Assembly: GCA_004352715.1 (NCBI GenBank)
Contig: SCFE01000054.1
Location: forward strand, 672,064 to 736,063
Source of the DNA: Hofstenia miamia
Lineage: Eukaryota > Xenacoelomorpha > Acoela
DNA length: 64,000 bases
Reading direction: 5' to 3'
The notes beneath the pieces are model-generated. The model worked only from the letters and a program-made list of their open reading frames with translations. It searched no databases and had not been told where the DNA came from. Position 1 is the stretch's first letter. Every line of letters starts with the position of its first letter. The translations under genes and the position numbers were made by a program. Shown here piece by piece: positions 43,463 to 55,100 of this stretch.

Positions 43463-45084
43463 AGATAATTGAACTCTAACCAAGTAACTCAAACTCAACT
43501 CAAAAACCCTGATTCAAATTAGTCTTACAAATAAATTTCTTACTGCAGTTTAATGATGTAAAATACAAAATTTTTAACTTTTGGGAATGATGCCACAATA
43601 ATAGCATGATAAATTTGAAAAGAATAAAGTTATTTCAAAATAAATTCATTAGACTATTTAAAATGCTTAGATCATCTAAACTTAGGAAACAGCTGCTTGG
43701 TGCATTTTTCAAACCCTCAAGTAAATCTCAAAGTTTCAAAGTGCATATCAAACTTGCAAACTTTAACTCAAGATTGGCATTTTATTAAGAAATTTAGTAA
43801 AAATGCATTTTGAGAAATTTTAAAAGTTTAGAATAATTAATTAAAAATTTGAGAAATATTTATGGAGAAAAAAGAACTAGTGTGATCATTTTTTCAATTA
43901 ATATTTTAGAACTTATTCTTTTAAACGTATTCTATATTATTTGTTTTCCAATTTGACTTTGACCGAAATTTAAAATTGTAAAATATACCTAACCTTTAGA
44001 AGTACCACTTCATTAATTTTAATTTATAATTTTGCAGAAGCTTGCTTTGCAAGTATAAATAACTGCATCTGATTTAATCCCGTTTAGCTAGATACAAAGT
44101 ATCTAATTTAGGGTAACGGAAAAAATTCCCGAAATTAATAATTTGCATGAAAAGCAGTGTGGATTATAGTTTACTATTTCTTAATACGCACAAATTAATT
44201 AAGTCAACAGCTGCTTTGCTTAAATTAGAACATTATCGGCTAATTTATAAAAATTTAGTAGTTTTCTGCATAAGATAAGATTGCTTATAAATGTGAATCA
44301 TTGTATCAATAAGGCTTTATAAAATGCACCACTGTATTAAGAAAGACACTATTAAAATTCGTGCGGACAAAGTGTGCACTCATCAACTCTATAATATAAA
44401 TATGCATTGATGTTTTGTAAACAGAATGTCACCTTAAATTAATAACTCAGAGAGCTACTATATAGCTGAATAATAAAAAAGTCCTTATGGCGGGCGACCA
44501 GGGTTTAATATTAATTTTTCAGATATTCAACATTAATCTTAAAATTTTGCCGTAACGTCAGGGGATCTAAATGAACTTCCTGTGGAATTTTGGAAAACAT
44601 AGTGTTTTTTTATCATATATTTGCATTTGGTGAGTTTGAGGCACATCAATTTGGGCGTTTTTTCCATACAATGCTGCCTAAATATGCGTGAGAAATATTT
44701 AAATAGCTCATCTGACTTAGCAAATTGTACTTATGTGTTGCTTGTATTGAAAATACTTAATTTAGCAATATCGTAACAGTAAGGAAAAATATTTCGCTTT
44801 GTTGCGCGGCACTTGGCCTTTTAAGAGAAATTGTCAAGGCTCCAACAGCACTGCTGTTAACAGCTGCAAGCTGTTACAGCAAACAAGTGCTGTTTAAAAC
44901 ACCGCATAAAATTAACCCATTTATTGGCATATCTTGTTTTTCAAACACTATCATTGTTTTTCAATCGCCTCAATAGCCCATCAAAGATGCACAGGAATTC
45001 AGACCAGTGCTGTAATCACTGATGAAGATAATTACAAACTCTATAGATAGAGGGTGATTCAATACATCAATTATATTTTGTATT
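43463..45084. other. no gene seen
   Basis: AT-rich. There is no open frame beyond a 60-codon lysine-rich chance ORF at 43,606, and no clear repeat ends. Confidence 0.5.
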
Positions 45085-46113
45085 TGGAGACTCATTATTA
45101 TTCATCAGAAATTATCGACCCATAATTCTCTTACCTTCCCTTTAATTAATACTTAAACAAGCAACGACACGGTTTTATGAAAAGAAAGTCTACGGTAACC
45201 CAACTAGTTCAATNGGGCCCCTTCTTTCCTGATTTTTTTAACGACTTAATCACTTTGCCAATGAGTTCTCATTGCTTTGCTTATGCTGATGACAGTAAAA
45301 TAATCAATGCAATTACTCAGTGTGATCTTAATAATCATTTCTTGGAATGGTCGGTTTCAAATCATTTGTCCTTTATTTCAGGGAAGTGCTCGGCAATCAA
45401 CTTTCCCGCCAATAACTACTGCAACTACCTTCTCAGCGACTTTCACTTTCCTACGATTATACACATCAAAGACCTAGGAGTTGTTCTAACCTCTGATTTA
45501 AAATGGAACAAACATCGAGTCACGTTTGATCTCTGCTAATAAAGCATTTTTCTTATTTAAACGCAATGTACCTATTAATGTATACTCCAACGTAAAAAGG
45601 CATTATTATGTAAGGTGTGTCTTACCAATTCTGATATATGCTTCTCAGGCATGGTATCCTTCGTCCTCGCATCGTGACAAACTGGAGCGATTTCTGCAGA
45701 GGTTCTTGCGTTGGGTCACTGATGCTAAGGACTACACATCTCAACTCAAATTGTCATCCTACTTGATTCAATATCATGATCTCATGTTTTTACATAAATA
45801 TATTTTGGGCAAGCTGGACTTTCCCATCTCTGATTTTATAAATATAATGATACCCGGTCGTCTCAGAACGGACAACATCATACAACTCGAAACCAAATGG
45901 ATGTCCAAGATACCCGCATGTGATAAAGCTTTCTTTCAAAGAACTGTGAAACTGGCAAATTCTTTGGCTGTCAGGAGAATATCTTTCATTGATAGCACAA
46001 TTTTTCATCGGACATTAAAACGCACACTGACTCTAATGTCCATGTATTCTCTACCCATTGTCATTCCTTATAATTGCTTTTGTTATACTTTCTTGAAAGT
46101 AAGTAAATTCTTT
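45085..46113 (+). pseudogene. CR1/Jockey-type reverse transcriptase, collapsed at a single N
   Basis: NYRPIILL near 45,110, then HGFMKRKSTVTQL at 45,170 (RT block 2). A single N at 45,213 follows, and the frame continues GPFFPDFFNDLI, the residue series just after the missing GVPQGSVLGP. The catalytic block FAYADDSKI is at about 45,275 and IKDLGVVLTSDLKWNKH at about 45,470. A frame slip at 45,530 leads to the C-terminal open piece 45,526-46,119: LPILIYASQAWYPSS, LERFLQRFLRWVT. About 100 residues around the first catalytic Asp are absent exactly at the N, so part of the gene was lost in assembly. Confidence 0.85.
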
Positions 46114-46135
46114 CAGTAGTAGTAGTAGTAGTAGT
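46114..46135. repeat. AGT microsatellite
   Basis: (AGT)n, about seven units, at the 3' end of the reverse-transcriptase piece, probably the 3' tail of that retrotransposon. Confidence 0.9.
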
Positions 46136-46161
46136 TTTGTTTTCATACAGGACGGTCGGAT

Positions 46162-46726
46162 ATGCAATTTCTCCGCAAAATTTTTGAAAATTATGAAACT
46201 TTTGATGAATTTTATGAAGATAACGCGAATTTATCCAAGACGAAGCTAGCAAATCTCTTTTATCACTTAGATAAAGACAATATGATTGATTTATTCAAAC
46301 ACTTACATCAACAGCATCAACTAACCACTGTTAATAAAGAGACTCAGACTGTAAAATCTAATTTCATTGTTAAAGAAAAAATTTCACCTGTGAAATAACT
46401 TACAGAAGGAACTAATAATTTGGTAATTGGTGATTCAAGATTACGTTTTCTACGGTCTAGTTATCTTTTGGGAGATAACACAATTACCAATGTCCATTCA
46501 TACTCTGGTGCCTCAACAAAGGACGTCTTGAAATTAGTGAACGAATATAAAGAAAAGTTCGAAAAGATAATCGTAAGTGTTGGAAAAAATGATTTGCAAA
46601 ATAATGTAGATATTGAAAATATTAAAACTAACCTTTTGAAAATTCGAGAGGAATGTAATGGGATTGCGCAATCAGTCACGTTTACCGAAGTTGTCCCACC
46701 AAGAGATTGTGACGTGGACTTATTTC
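46162..46726 (+). pseudogene. ORF1 fragment with SGNH/GDSL-esterase-like domain (non-LTR retrotransposon)
   Basis: First piece 46,162-46,395 (78 codons): LRKIFENYETFDEFYEDN, a short helical region. After one stop the same frame goes on: LVIGDSRLRFLRSSYL has the catalytic GDS block of SGNH hydrolases, then VHSYSGASTKDVLKLV and IIVSVGKNDLQNN (the block III GxND motif). The frame is open into the gap at 46,727. Esterase domains of this type occur in ORF1 of CR1 and L2 retrotransposons, which fits a location beside RT fragments. It may belong to a different copy than the RT upstream, because ORF1 should precede ORF2. Confidence 0.65.
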
Positions 46727-47726
46727 NNNNNNNNNNNNNNNNNNNNNNNNNNNNNNNNNNNNNNNNNNNNNNNNNNNNNNNNNNNNNNNNNNNNNNNNNN
46801 NNNNNNNNNNNNNNNNNNNNNNNNNNNNNNNNNNNNNNNNNNNNNNNNNNNNNNNNNNNNNNNNNNNNNNNNNNNNNNNNNNNNNNNNNNNNNNNNNNNN
46901 NNNNNNNNNNNNNNNNNNNNNNNNNNNNNNNNNNNNNNNNNNNNNNNNNNNNNNNNNNNNNNNNNNNNNNNNNNNNNNNNNNNNNNNNNNNNNNNNNNNN
47001 NNNNNNNNNNNNNNNNNNNNNNNNNNNNNNNNNNNNNNNNNNNNNNNNNNNNNNNNNNNNNNNNNNNNNNNNNNNNNNNNNNNNNNNNNNNNNNNNNNNN
47101 NNNNNNNNNNNNNNNNNNNNNNNNNNNNNNNNNNNNNNNNNNNNNNNNNNNNNNNNNNNNNNNNNNNNNNNNNNNNNNNNNNNNNNNNNNNNNNNNNNNN
47201 NNNNNNNNNNNNNNNNNNNNNNNNNNNNNNNNNNNNNNNNNNNNNNNNNNNNNNNNNNNNNNNNNNNNNNNNNNNNNNNNNNNNNNNNNNNNNNNNNNNN
47301 NNNNNNNNNNNNNNNNNNNNNNNNNNNNNNNNNNNNNNNNNNNNNNNNNNNNNNNNNNNNNNNNNNNNNNNNNNNNNNNNNNNNNNNNNNNNNNNNNNNN
47401 NNNNNNNNNNNNNNNNNNNNNNNNNNNNNNNNNNNNNNNNNNNNNNNNNNNNNNNNNNNNNNNNNNNNNNNNNNNNNNNNNNNNNNNNNNNNNNNNNNNN
47501 NNNNNNNNNNNNNNNNNNNNNNNNNNNNNNNNNNNNNNNNNNNNNNNNNNNNNNNNNNNNNNNNNNNNNNNNNNNNNNNNNNNNNNNNNNNNNNNNNNNN
47601 NNNNNNNNNNNNNNNNNNNNNNNNNNNNNNNNNNNNNNNNNNNNNNNNNNNNNNNNNNNNNNNNNNNNNNNNNNNNNNNNNNNNNNNNNNNNNNNNNNNN
47701 NNNNNNNNNNNNNNNNNNNNNNNNNN
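46727..47726. other. assembly gap (1,000 N)
   Basis: The gap runs from within the esterase-like ORF to within a miniature element. Confidence 0.95.
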
Positions 47727-47780
47727 CTGTAAAATGGGGGTCACCCCCCCCCCGTTTTAAAAATCCTAAGCGCGCCACTG
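47727..47780. mobile_element. right end of a hAT-type miniature element
   Basis: Reading inward from 47,780: CAGTGGCGCGCTTAGGATTT, then a G-rich run, the same layout as the hAT element at 2471-2698. The left part is lost in the gap. Confidence 0.6.
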
Positions 47781-49043
47781 AATTTATACACTTTATAATT
47801 TTAGTGAAGCACAATATAAATTTGGACAGCAAAGCAATAATGTTGTTACTACTGGCTATCAGATCTAGAAATCCAACTTTTACAGCTTGCACAAACAGTA
47901 CATTTTTTCAAATCAAAAGTCCCCACTGTTGACATCTCCATGCTTTGATTAAATACGCGCTATAATTCTGCAATTTGCCACTCAAATTAAAGACCATTAT
48001 TACGATCACTCATTTAGGAATGTAAACAAGTACATTTCATCACGCGCGGTTTAATAACATTCAAGAAAATACCAATACAGATTGAAACAATATATATTAT
48101 TTCAATAAAGATATTAAAATATAACATAAAATAGCTTGTTGCTGCTGCATATTCCAAAAATTTAATATTGAAATATATTTTAATATTTTAGTTCTTTTGT
48201 TATGTTAAATGAGAAATATTAATATTTCTTATTTTAAATATTTCTGCATATTCGCATCTTCTTGTAATTCTTTCTTAAATATTTTACAATGAAGTAACTG
48301 AAATATACGAACACTTTTATCACCAATTTTTGTTGCCAACTAAAATCGTTTCATGTAGCATCCCCTCCCCAACTTTTGTCTAAAACTAATTAAATGACTA
48401 AAGTTGTTCGTGTAGCATATCAAATCAACAACAAAAGTTGGCGACAAAAGTTGTTCGTTCGGACGACAGAAATTGGTGACAAAAGTTGATCGTGTAGCAT
48501 GGGCTTAAGGTGATCGGTAGAAACCATAAATACATAGTCAAGTCTGACAGTTGCAATGTAAACAATGAAAGGTTTTTTAAGAAAACAATTGCAGGAATCT
48601 GTAAAATTTGTATGAGGTGGTCTTCCTTCAGCAATTGTTAATTTTATGTATCAAGCAGAATTATTATTCAAAACTACCCCTAGGCGATGTATATAAAATA
48701 TTTAATATTTAGTTATAATTCGGCAAAAGTTATTCGATAATTCATATGTTAACCAGCTATAAATTATTTTGTAAGTTATATATATATATCGAAAATGTCA
48801 TTAATTAAACGAAATTGAAAAGGCTTTTTAAGAAATTACTAAGAAAATGTTTTGGAAGAAAGAAGGCGTATTGCGCAAAAGTTTTATGTCAACTTGACAT
48901 GTTGTTGAAATTTTAATATTTTTGCCGCATTTCAAACTTTAACCTAAAATCAAAAGCGAGGAATTCTGTTTTAAATAAAAAAAACTTTTTCATAACTTGA
49001 TTAACTTTCATAGTGTACGTTCTATTCAATGTTATTCACATAG
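47781..49043. other. no gene assigned; region 5' of the first visible HBS1-like exon
   Basis: A start codon for HBS1-like must lie in or beyond this stretch, because the exon at 49,044 opens with an acceptor and no ATG. I could not recognise the first exon. A phrase gacaaaagttg(a/t)tcgt is repeated near 48,440 and 48,480. Confidence 0.5.
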
Positions 49044-49176
49044 GATGTTGTGGGCGATAACAATGTAAGTGAAAATCATCTAAAGAAGATCGCCGTTGAA
49101 AATGACTTTGACTCAGAGCGAGTTTTGAAATTGCTATTAAACGACGAATCGGATCCTTCTTCGCAGATAACACCGG
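49044..49176 (+). CDS. HBS1L: HBS1-like exon: N-terminal domain
   Basis: Acceptor ATAG before 49,044, donor GTATTT after 49,176, ends in phase 1. It encodes NNVSENHLKKIAVENDFDSE and RVLKLLLND, matching the helical HBS1 N-terminal (ubiquitin-associated-like) pattern of a helix pair ending ..D...vL..LL. It has no ATG, so it is not the first exon. Confidence 0.75.
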
Positions 49177-52100
49177 GTATTTTTATTGTAGATTTTCAAT
49201 TCTACTATTTTATGTTTACATATATATGTAGAGTTGTATTTCATATTTACCTTTATTGCCATATTTAATAATGATATTGATATAAATCTTTTAAGTTTCT
49301 ATCCGTCCTTTGTATGAACTGTCCCAGTAATCCGGCTTGATGAAAATGTGTTGGAACCAGTTTGACTCGTGAAGTACTTCTGCTGTACTCTCCCGGAACG
49401 GACGCATACCCAAATTGAAATCAAACGTTATAGCACGAAACCCAAGATATAAAACATCTTGGATATACAGCAAAAACTGTTTATGCCGCGACAATAACGC
49501 GGTTTAACCTGCTCTTATTTTTACGGGAAGTTTTTCCTATCTTTGAAAATCTCATTCCTATTACCTGAATTACATACTGTATTTTGTCACTGTTGCGTTT
49601 ATTTCTTAAGTGATTTAAAGGACCAATATGATAAAATTCCTCAAGATTCCTTTGAATTTGATGTTTTGGGACCTCTGCCCAAATTCAATAGAGCAGTTAG
49701 ATTGATCTGCTTCCTTGAATTGGATTACCCAAGTACCATTGTTTGCATTTATAAGTGAGCACGCCCCTTAATTTTTTGTCTAAATAAACGGATAACAAGA
49801 TACAATTTCATGATATCACAGATCTTTAACAATTCAGTCTAAATGCGTGTATGACACGATATCCATTCTTTCTCATTGGCATGGTTGCGAATCCGATTGA
49901 TAACTTGAAATTATTTGTAGATACCATATAACTGTCACTTTATTCTCGATACTCTGAACAATCCAACTAATTATTTGGATAAACGACTGGAGGAGAAACG
50001 ATAAATATTTCAAATTTAAGATTTTATTTCCTGTACAGATGTGCAACGACCAGGGTTGTAGAATCCATTTCTACTTTGCATGTATGGCTTCCTTCTGTTG
50101 TAATTTAATGTTATTAAATTTCGTTTGTGATAGCACACTAGTTTTATTTTACTTTACTTTCAATTTCCTTTTATTGTGTCCTCGTTTGAAACATAAACAT
50201 TTACTGTTTAGTTTTGGACTTTGTTTGGAAAATGTTTTGGTTTTTGGTGCTTTACTGTTTTATCATGCTGTCATTTATGTATTTTTTATATCGATGCTTT
50301 GCATGTGGGTATTTATTATTAAGTTTAGAAGCAACTGTGCACACTCCGTTAGGGCAACGAGATAGATTCAAGAAGAATCGGCAGCGTTCGCCAATTTCCA
50401 CTAACACCACTCCCAATTTCAATAGAAGCAAATCAACTCCCTGTGATCCCATACAAATGTCCATGTCTACCAAGTCATCTTCAACACCGTCCCTCCCAAA
50501 ACCTAAAGGTAATCTATTTATTCATGCAAGTTAATCATCTTCTAAATAACTTTTGGATAAAGTCATATATGGCTTACAATCTTAAGATTTTGTGCAAATT
50601 CCAAAAGTCGTGGCAGCAAAAGTATTGGTTCACTTTTGACAGGCAAATATAATTTAGAAATTAAACTTGCTTACAGTTTGAACTCAATAAATTCGTTTAG
50701 TCGAGAGCGAAATGTGACTTTCATTGATGTTTAGAACTTTAAGTTCTCTGTTAAAACTTCATTTGTACTTGAATGTAGTTTGTCTCAATTTTCTAACTGT
50801 TAGCAAATTTGAAATGTTTTTTATGCATGTTATCAATTTGAAAAATCATTACTTAATTGATTATTGATGTTAACAACCCTTTGAGTTTGTGAATGCAAAT
50901 AGATGAATAAAATAATTAAATCTCTCCGCTAAGCTTTTTTGTCAAACACTTGAATGCTCGTGATGACATATATTGCTCTAACTTATGACAATATGACACC
51001 ACGTTTGAATTATTCAAGCATCGTTCATGCAATTGTGTTACTATTAGAATGGATGTTGGTGTGTTTTTTATAGAAATTTCTTGTTTGCGATCAAAAGATC
51101 TTGATTTATATGGCAATACGGAAATGAATGTAGATTTTTACTGTTTATAATCATTACTTTTGTTATTTAATCCATGAATTACGGAAATGTGACTTTTTAC
51201 TGTTTAGTTTACCAATTTGTTTCTTTTGATAATAAAGATTTTTTTTACGAGGTGCTAAGTAACCGTTGGACGAATTATAACATATTTGGATGATATCAAA
51301 ATTGTTTATTAATTTCTCATCTATTACATTTGTAAACTTTTTTATTTCACTATGCGTTCGCTAGCTTCATGATAAAGCCGCTCTTGCCATATTGAAGGAG
51401 TGTTTTAGGGGTACCAGAACCTACTAAAACACATGGTCCTGCAGCTTGCCTAGAACAAGAAAAAATAGGAGGCCTATAGTAAATTTTAGGCATGATTGAA
51501 GTATTGTTTTCCAGTGATGCATTCGATACTATAACTGTCATGAATGTGAACTAAACTAGGGAAAACATTTATTTTAAGGAAAGTTTTCGCCTTTTAAACT
51601 TTTTAACAGAAACTTTCCTGATGCTGTCACGCTTCTTCTTTTTTTGAAAGTTGTTGAAAAAAATATTTACTGAACACGACAATATCATATTTTTTATCTG
51701 ACTTCCGTGATTACCACAAGACAAAGTTTCATCTTCATTGATAAAATTTGTTAATGCAGTAACTACTGTAGTACGTAAGTTTTTTCTTATCTTTGATAAA
51801 AATACAGTATTATTATGAGAAAAAAATGAAAATATTGTCCAACTGCTATTTTTAACTGATTTGAGGGAACAACCAAACCACCGCGGTTACATTCATCCAA
51901 ATAAACTGTGGGAACAATAAAACGCTCTTCTTCTCATGATTGACATCTTAAGAACAATACTCACATCCAAGTGTTTGAATACGTTTTGCAATGTATACCA
52001 CCACTTCCAAACTTTTACTACCGAGTTTTGTTCAGCGATGCTATTGCCTCTGTGATGTTGTCAGCTCCTAAAGAAGAATCTGCTGAATTGTCATCGAAAC

Positions 52101-55100
52101 AGTGAATGAATTCTTTAAGGGAATATCGATCTAACACTTGCATGATCTGAATGACTTTTTCGGAACATTTAACATCATATAAGGACATCAACAAAGATGG
52201 TCCTCGAGACAAACCTTGATACTGATCAAATCTGCGTTCCAACATATCAGTTCGAAATCTTAAGATAATATGAAGTCCATGTTTGTTGATAACAGCTTTT
52301 CCGATATAATTGGAATTAAATGCTAATGCATTTAAGGTTTGACGTGAAAATCCCGATTTATTGCTGTCCAAGCACACTTTAGTCCATGTTGCAAATTTTC
52401 TTAAAAACACTATTGCACATCATCATTGCGAATACCGTTGGCTAAGAAATTGGAAGATTTTGTGTTTAAAATGTTAAACCAAACATAGATGAGGGTAATA
52501 AACTGACTAGTAGATAATGCCACATTGTCATTGGGGAAAAAACTTGGTAAAGCATCTGCATTATTAATATCAAAAATAGCTGCTGCAAATGAAACCGACT
52601 GTTTTTTGTTTTCAGGATGCAAAACTTTAAAAGACACTTCTGGTGATTTCTAAGCAAAACATTTTCTTCTTTGCAAAGACGGAATGAATTTTCCCAATGA
52701 TGCCATGCTGTTTGCATGAAGTTCAACATCCTATACATCAATTTTAAATGAGCACATCGGATCATGGAAATTACCAAATTTCAATCAATTGTTCCTGATG
52801 TTTTTTAACAAATTAACAGAATCGAATATTATGTAAATATCAAGTTCAGGGTTTGCAGGATGCCTAAAGGATTTTTCGATGTTTATTGTACATTTATTTG
52901 AAATAATTAGCAAATAATAAATAGTATAGTGCACTAGATCAAAAATCGAAAATTGAAAGTATATCGAGGATCCTTATTACATCACCTTATCTCATATTTT
53001 CTGCCATCAGTGCTTATTCCATAAGAGTTATGCAACATATTAAAGAATGTTATGTTTGTAGAGTGGTTATCAGTAGTTACTGAAGAGACAATTTAAAAAG
53101 TCTACTGCAAATTTCAACAGTATGAGCAAATAAAACCTTTGCTGGAATCCGAGTAATAGGAATGACTACTGGAAGATTAGTTTGCATAGTTTATAATGAA
53201 ACGCAATACTTTTATATAGTTCCCCGTCTTCATTTTGTCCAACAAATGATTTGCCATCATAACGAACTTCTTCTTGTTATATTCCCTTCTAATTTAAAAA
53301 GAGACTGAGGAAGTGTTTAGTTTTCTACTAGCTAGTGATCTTTTGAAGAGTTCTAGCACAAGGAAGTGGTCCATACATACGCACGTGTTTGTAAGCTGAA
53401 GACGAGATACATCTTAAAATCATTGCGAATCACGTGACAGACGATAGTTATGGATTTGTTTTTGATGGTGCAGAGTATTTATGAACGCTAAAATCATGCA
53501 GAAGTGAATAATCCGTCTCTACATTGGAAAAGTTTACAAACTGTTGCAGCTGGCTGATAGTTGATATTTGGCAAAATTTTCTTTTGCGCAGCCAGTTAGG
53601 ATGTGCAACATGACTTCCATTTATAACTCAAAATCGCAGATAGATTCCGTTTCACGAGAACGCAACACAACATTTGAGGATATTTTGTAAAAACGATGAC
53701 TCGGTTTCTTTATCGAGATCCCATGACCATTGGTCAGGTAATCTGATATTTGGAAGGTCTTTGCAAAAAAGCTTATCCCCTTCTTTAAAAATTGGCAATT
53801 CATCATAATCCAGATTTTGTTGTGTAGGTGGTTTATAATTATTGTATATCTATTTGATTTATTGTAAATTATAAATAATGTCGCATAAATCTACATACAT
53901 ATATGGTTCATTTGGTTCTTATCACCCATATTATATAATATGTGAAGATATTTATACATATTTTTCTAACAAGGCTGCTTAAGAGTTGACACTAAGGGTT
54001 GACAACTAGATGGAAAGTTAAAGAGTGCTTTAATTGTGGTTTCTTTGAATAATCCAAACGATTGCGGTCATTTTTTGAAAAAATTTAATTAGTGACGGGT
54101 CAACATGTTTTGAGCACACAAAAGAGTTTGAAGTTACTTCGTATTGCTTCCTGCAAATTGCTTTTATCTGTAGTTGACATAGATGCCCATCACGAGGAAA
54201 CCCAAACATGCTTGCATGTGAATAATCTCAATGATAACCTGATGAGCGGTCAGGCACACAACTCTTTGCAATATCTATAAAGAATTTTGCGCAAAACCTA
54301 ATGTTTACTCAGCGGATTAATTAGGCCACGGTTAGACTAGTGATTGGTTCAAAAGTGATCTGTCACATTTTGATTGAATCACATGTCTAACCACCCGAGA
54401 TAATTAGCACACAAAAGAGTTTGAAGTTACTTCGTATTGCTTCCTGCAAATTGCTTTTATCTGTAGTTGACATAGATGCCCATCACGAGGAAACCCAAAC
54501 ATGCTTGCATGTGAATAATCTCAATGATAACCTGATGAGCGGTCAGGCACACAACTCTTTGCAATATCTATAAAGAATTTTGCGCAAAACCTAATGTTTA
54601 CTCAGCGGATTAATTAGGCCACGGTTAGACTAGTGATTGGTTCAAAAGTGATCTGTCACATTTTGATTGAATCACATGTCTAACCACCCGAGATAATTAG
54701 CGATGTGACGATCACGAAGAAATCGTGCGCGTTCGATTTGCTTGGGATCGTGAAATCTCTAATTATCTCGGGTGGTTAGACGTACAATTCATTCAAATGT
54801 GACAGAGCACTTTTGAACCAATCACTAGTTTAACCGTGGGCTTAGAGGAACACAGTGCTAGTAAACGGCTTTCATTATCTCCTATTTTCTCACTAGTCGG
54901 TAAGCTGCGGGGCCGCGTGTTTTAGTAGGTACACACGTGAAATCATCTTGACAAACCTGTACAACCTGTTCTTTGATTAAAGGTAACTTTGTAATGTATA
55001 TACATTATCAACAAAAAAAGCATTTCTATTCAAAAAATCAGTCAATAATAAAAAATATGAAGCATTCAAAAAATGCCATTGAAAACTATTGTGATTGGAT

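Noticed and set aside
49291-49494. Minus-strand 67-codon ORF in the first visible HBS1-like intron
   Set aside because: No recognised motif, no splice context, and short enough to be chance.
49543-49758. Possible extra HBS1-like exon (KDQYDKIPQDSFEFDVLG)
   Set aside because: No acceptor gives the phase needed to join 49,176, and the joined exons without it already fit in frame. It could be an alternative exon but has no support.
50039-50365. 108-codon hydrophobic ORF upstream of the linker exon
   Set aside because: The composition is what T-rich intron sequence gives, and it overlaps the acceptor of a well-phased exon.
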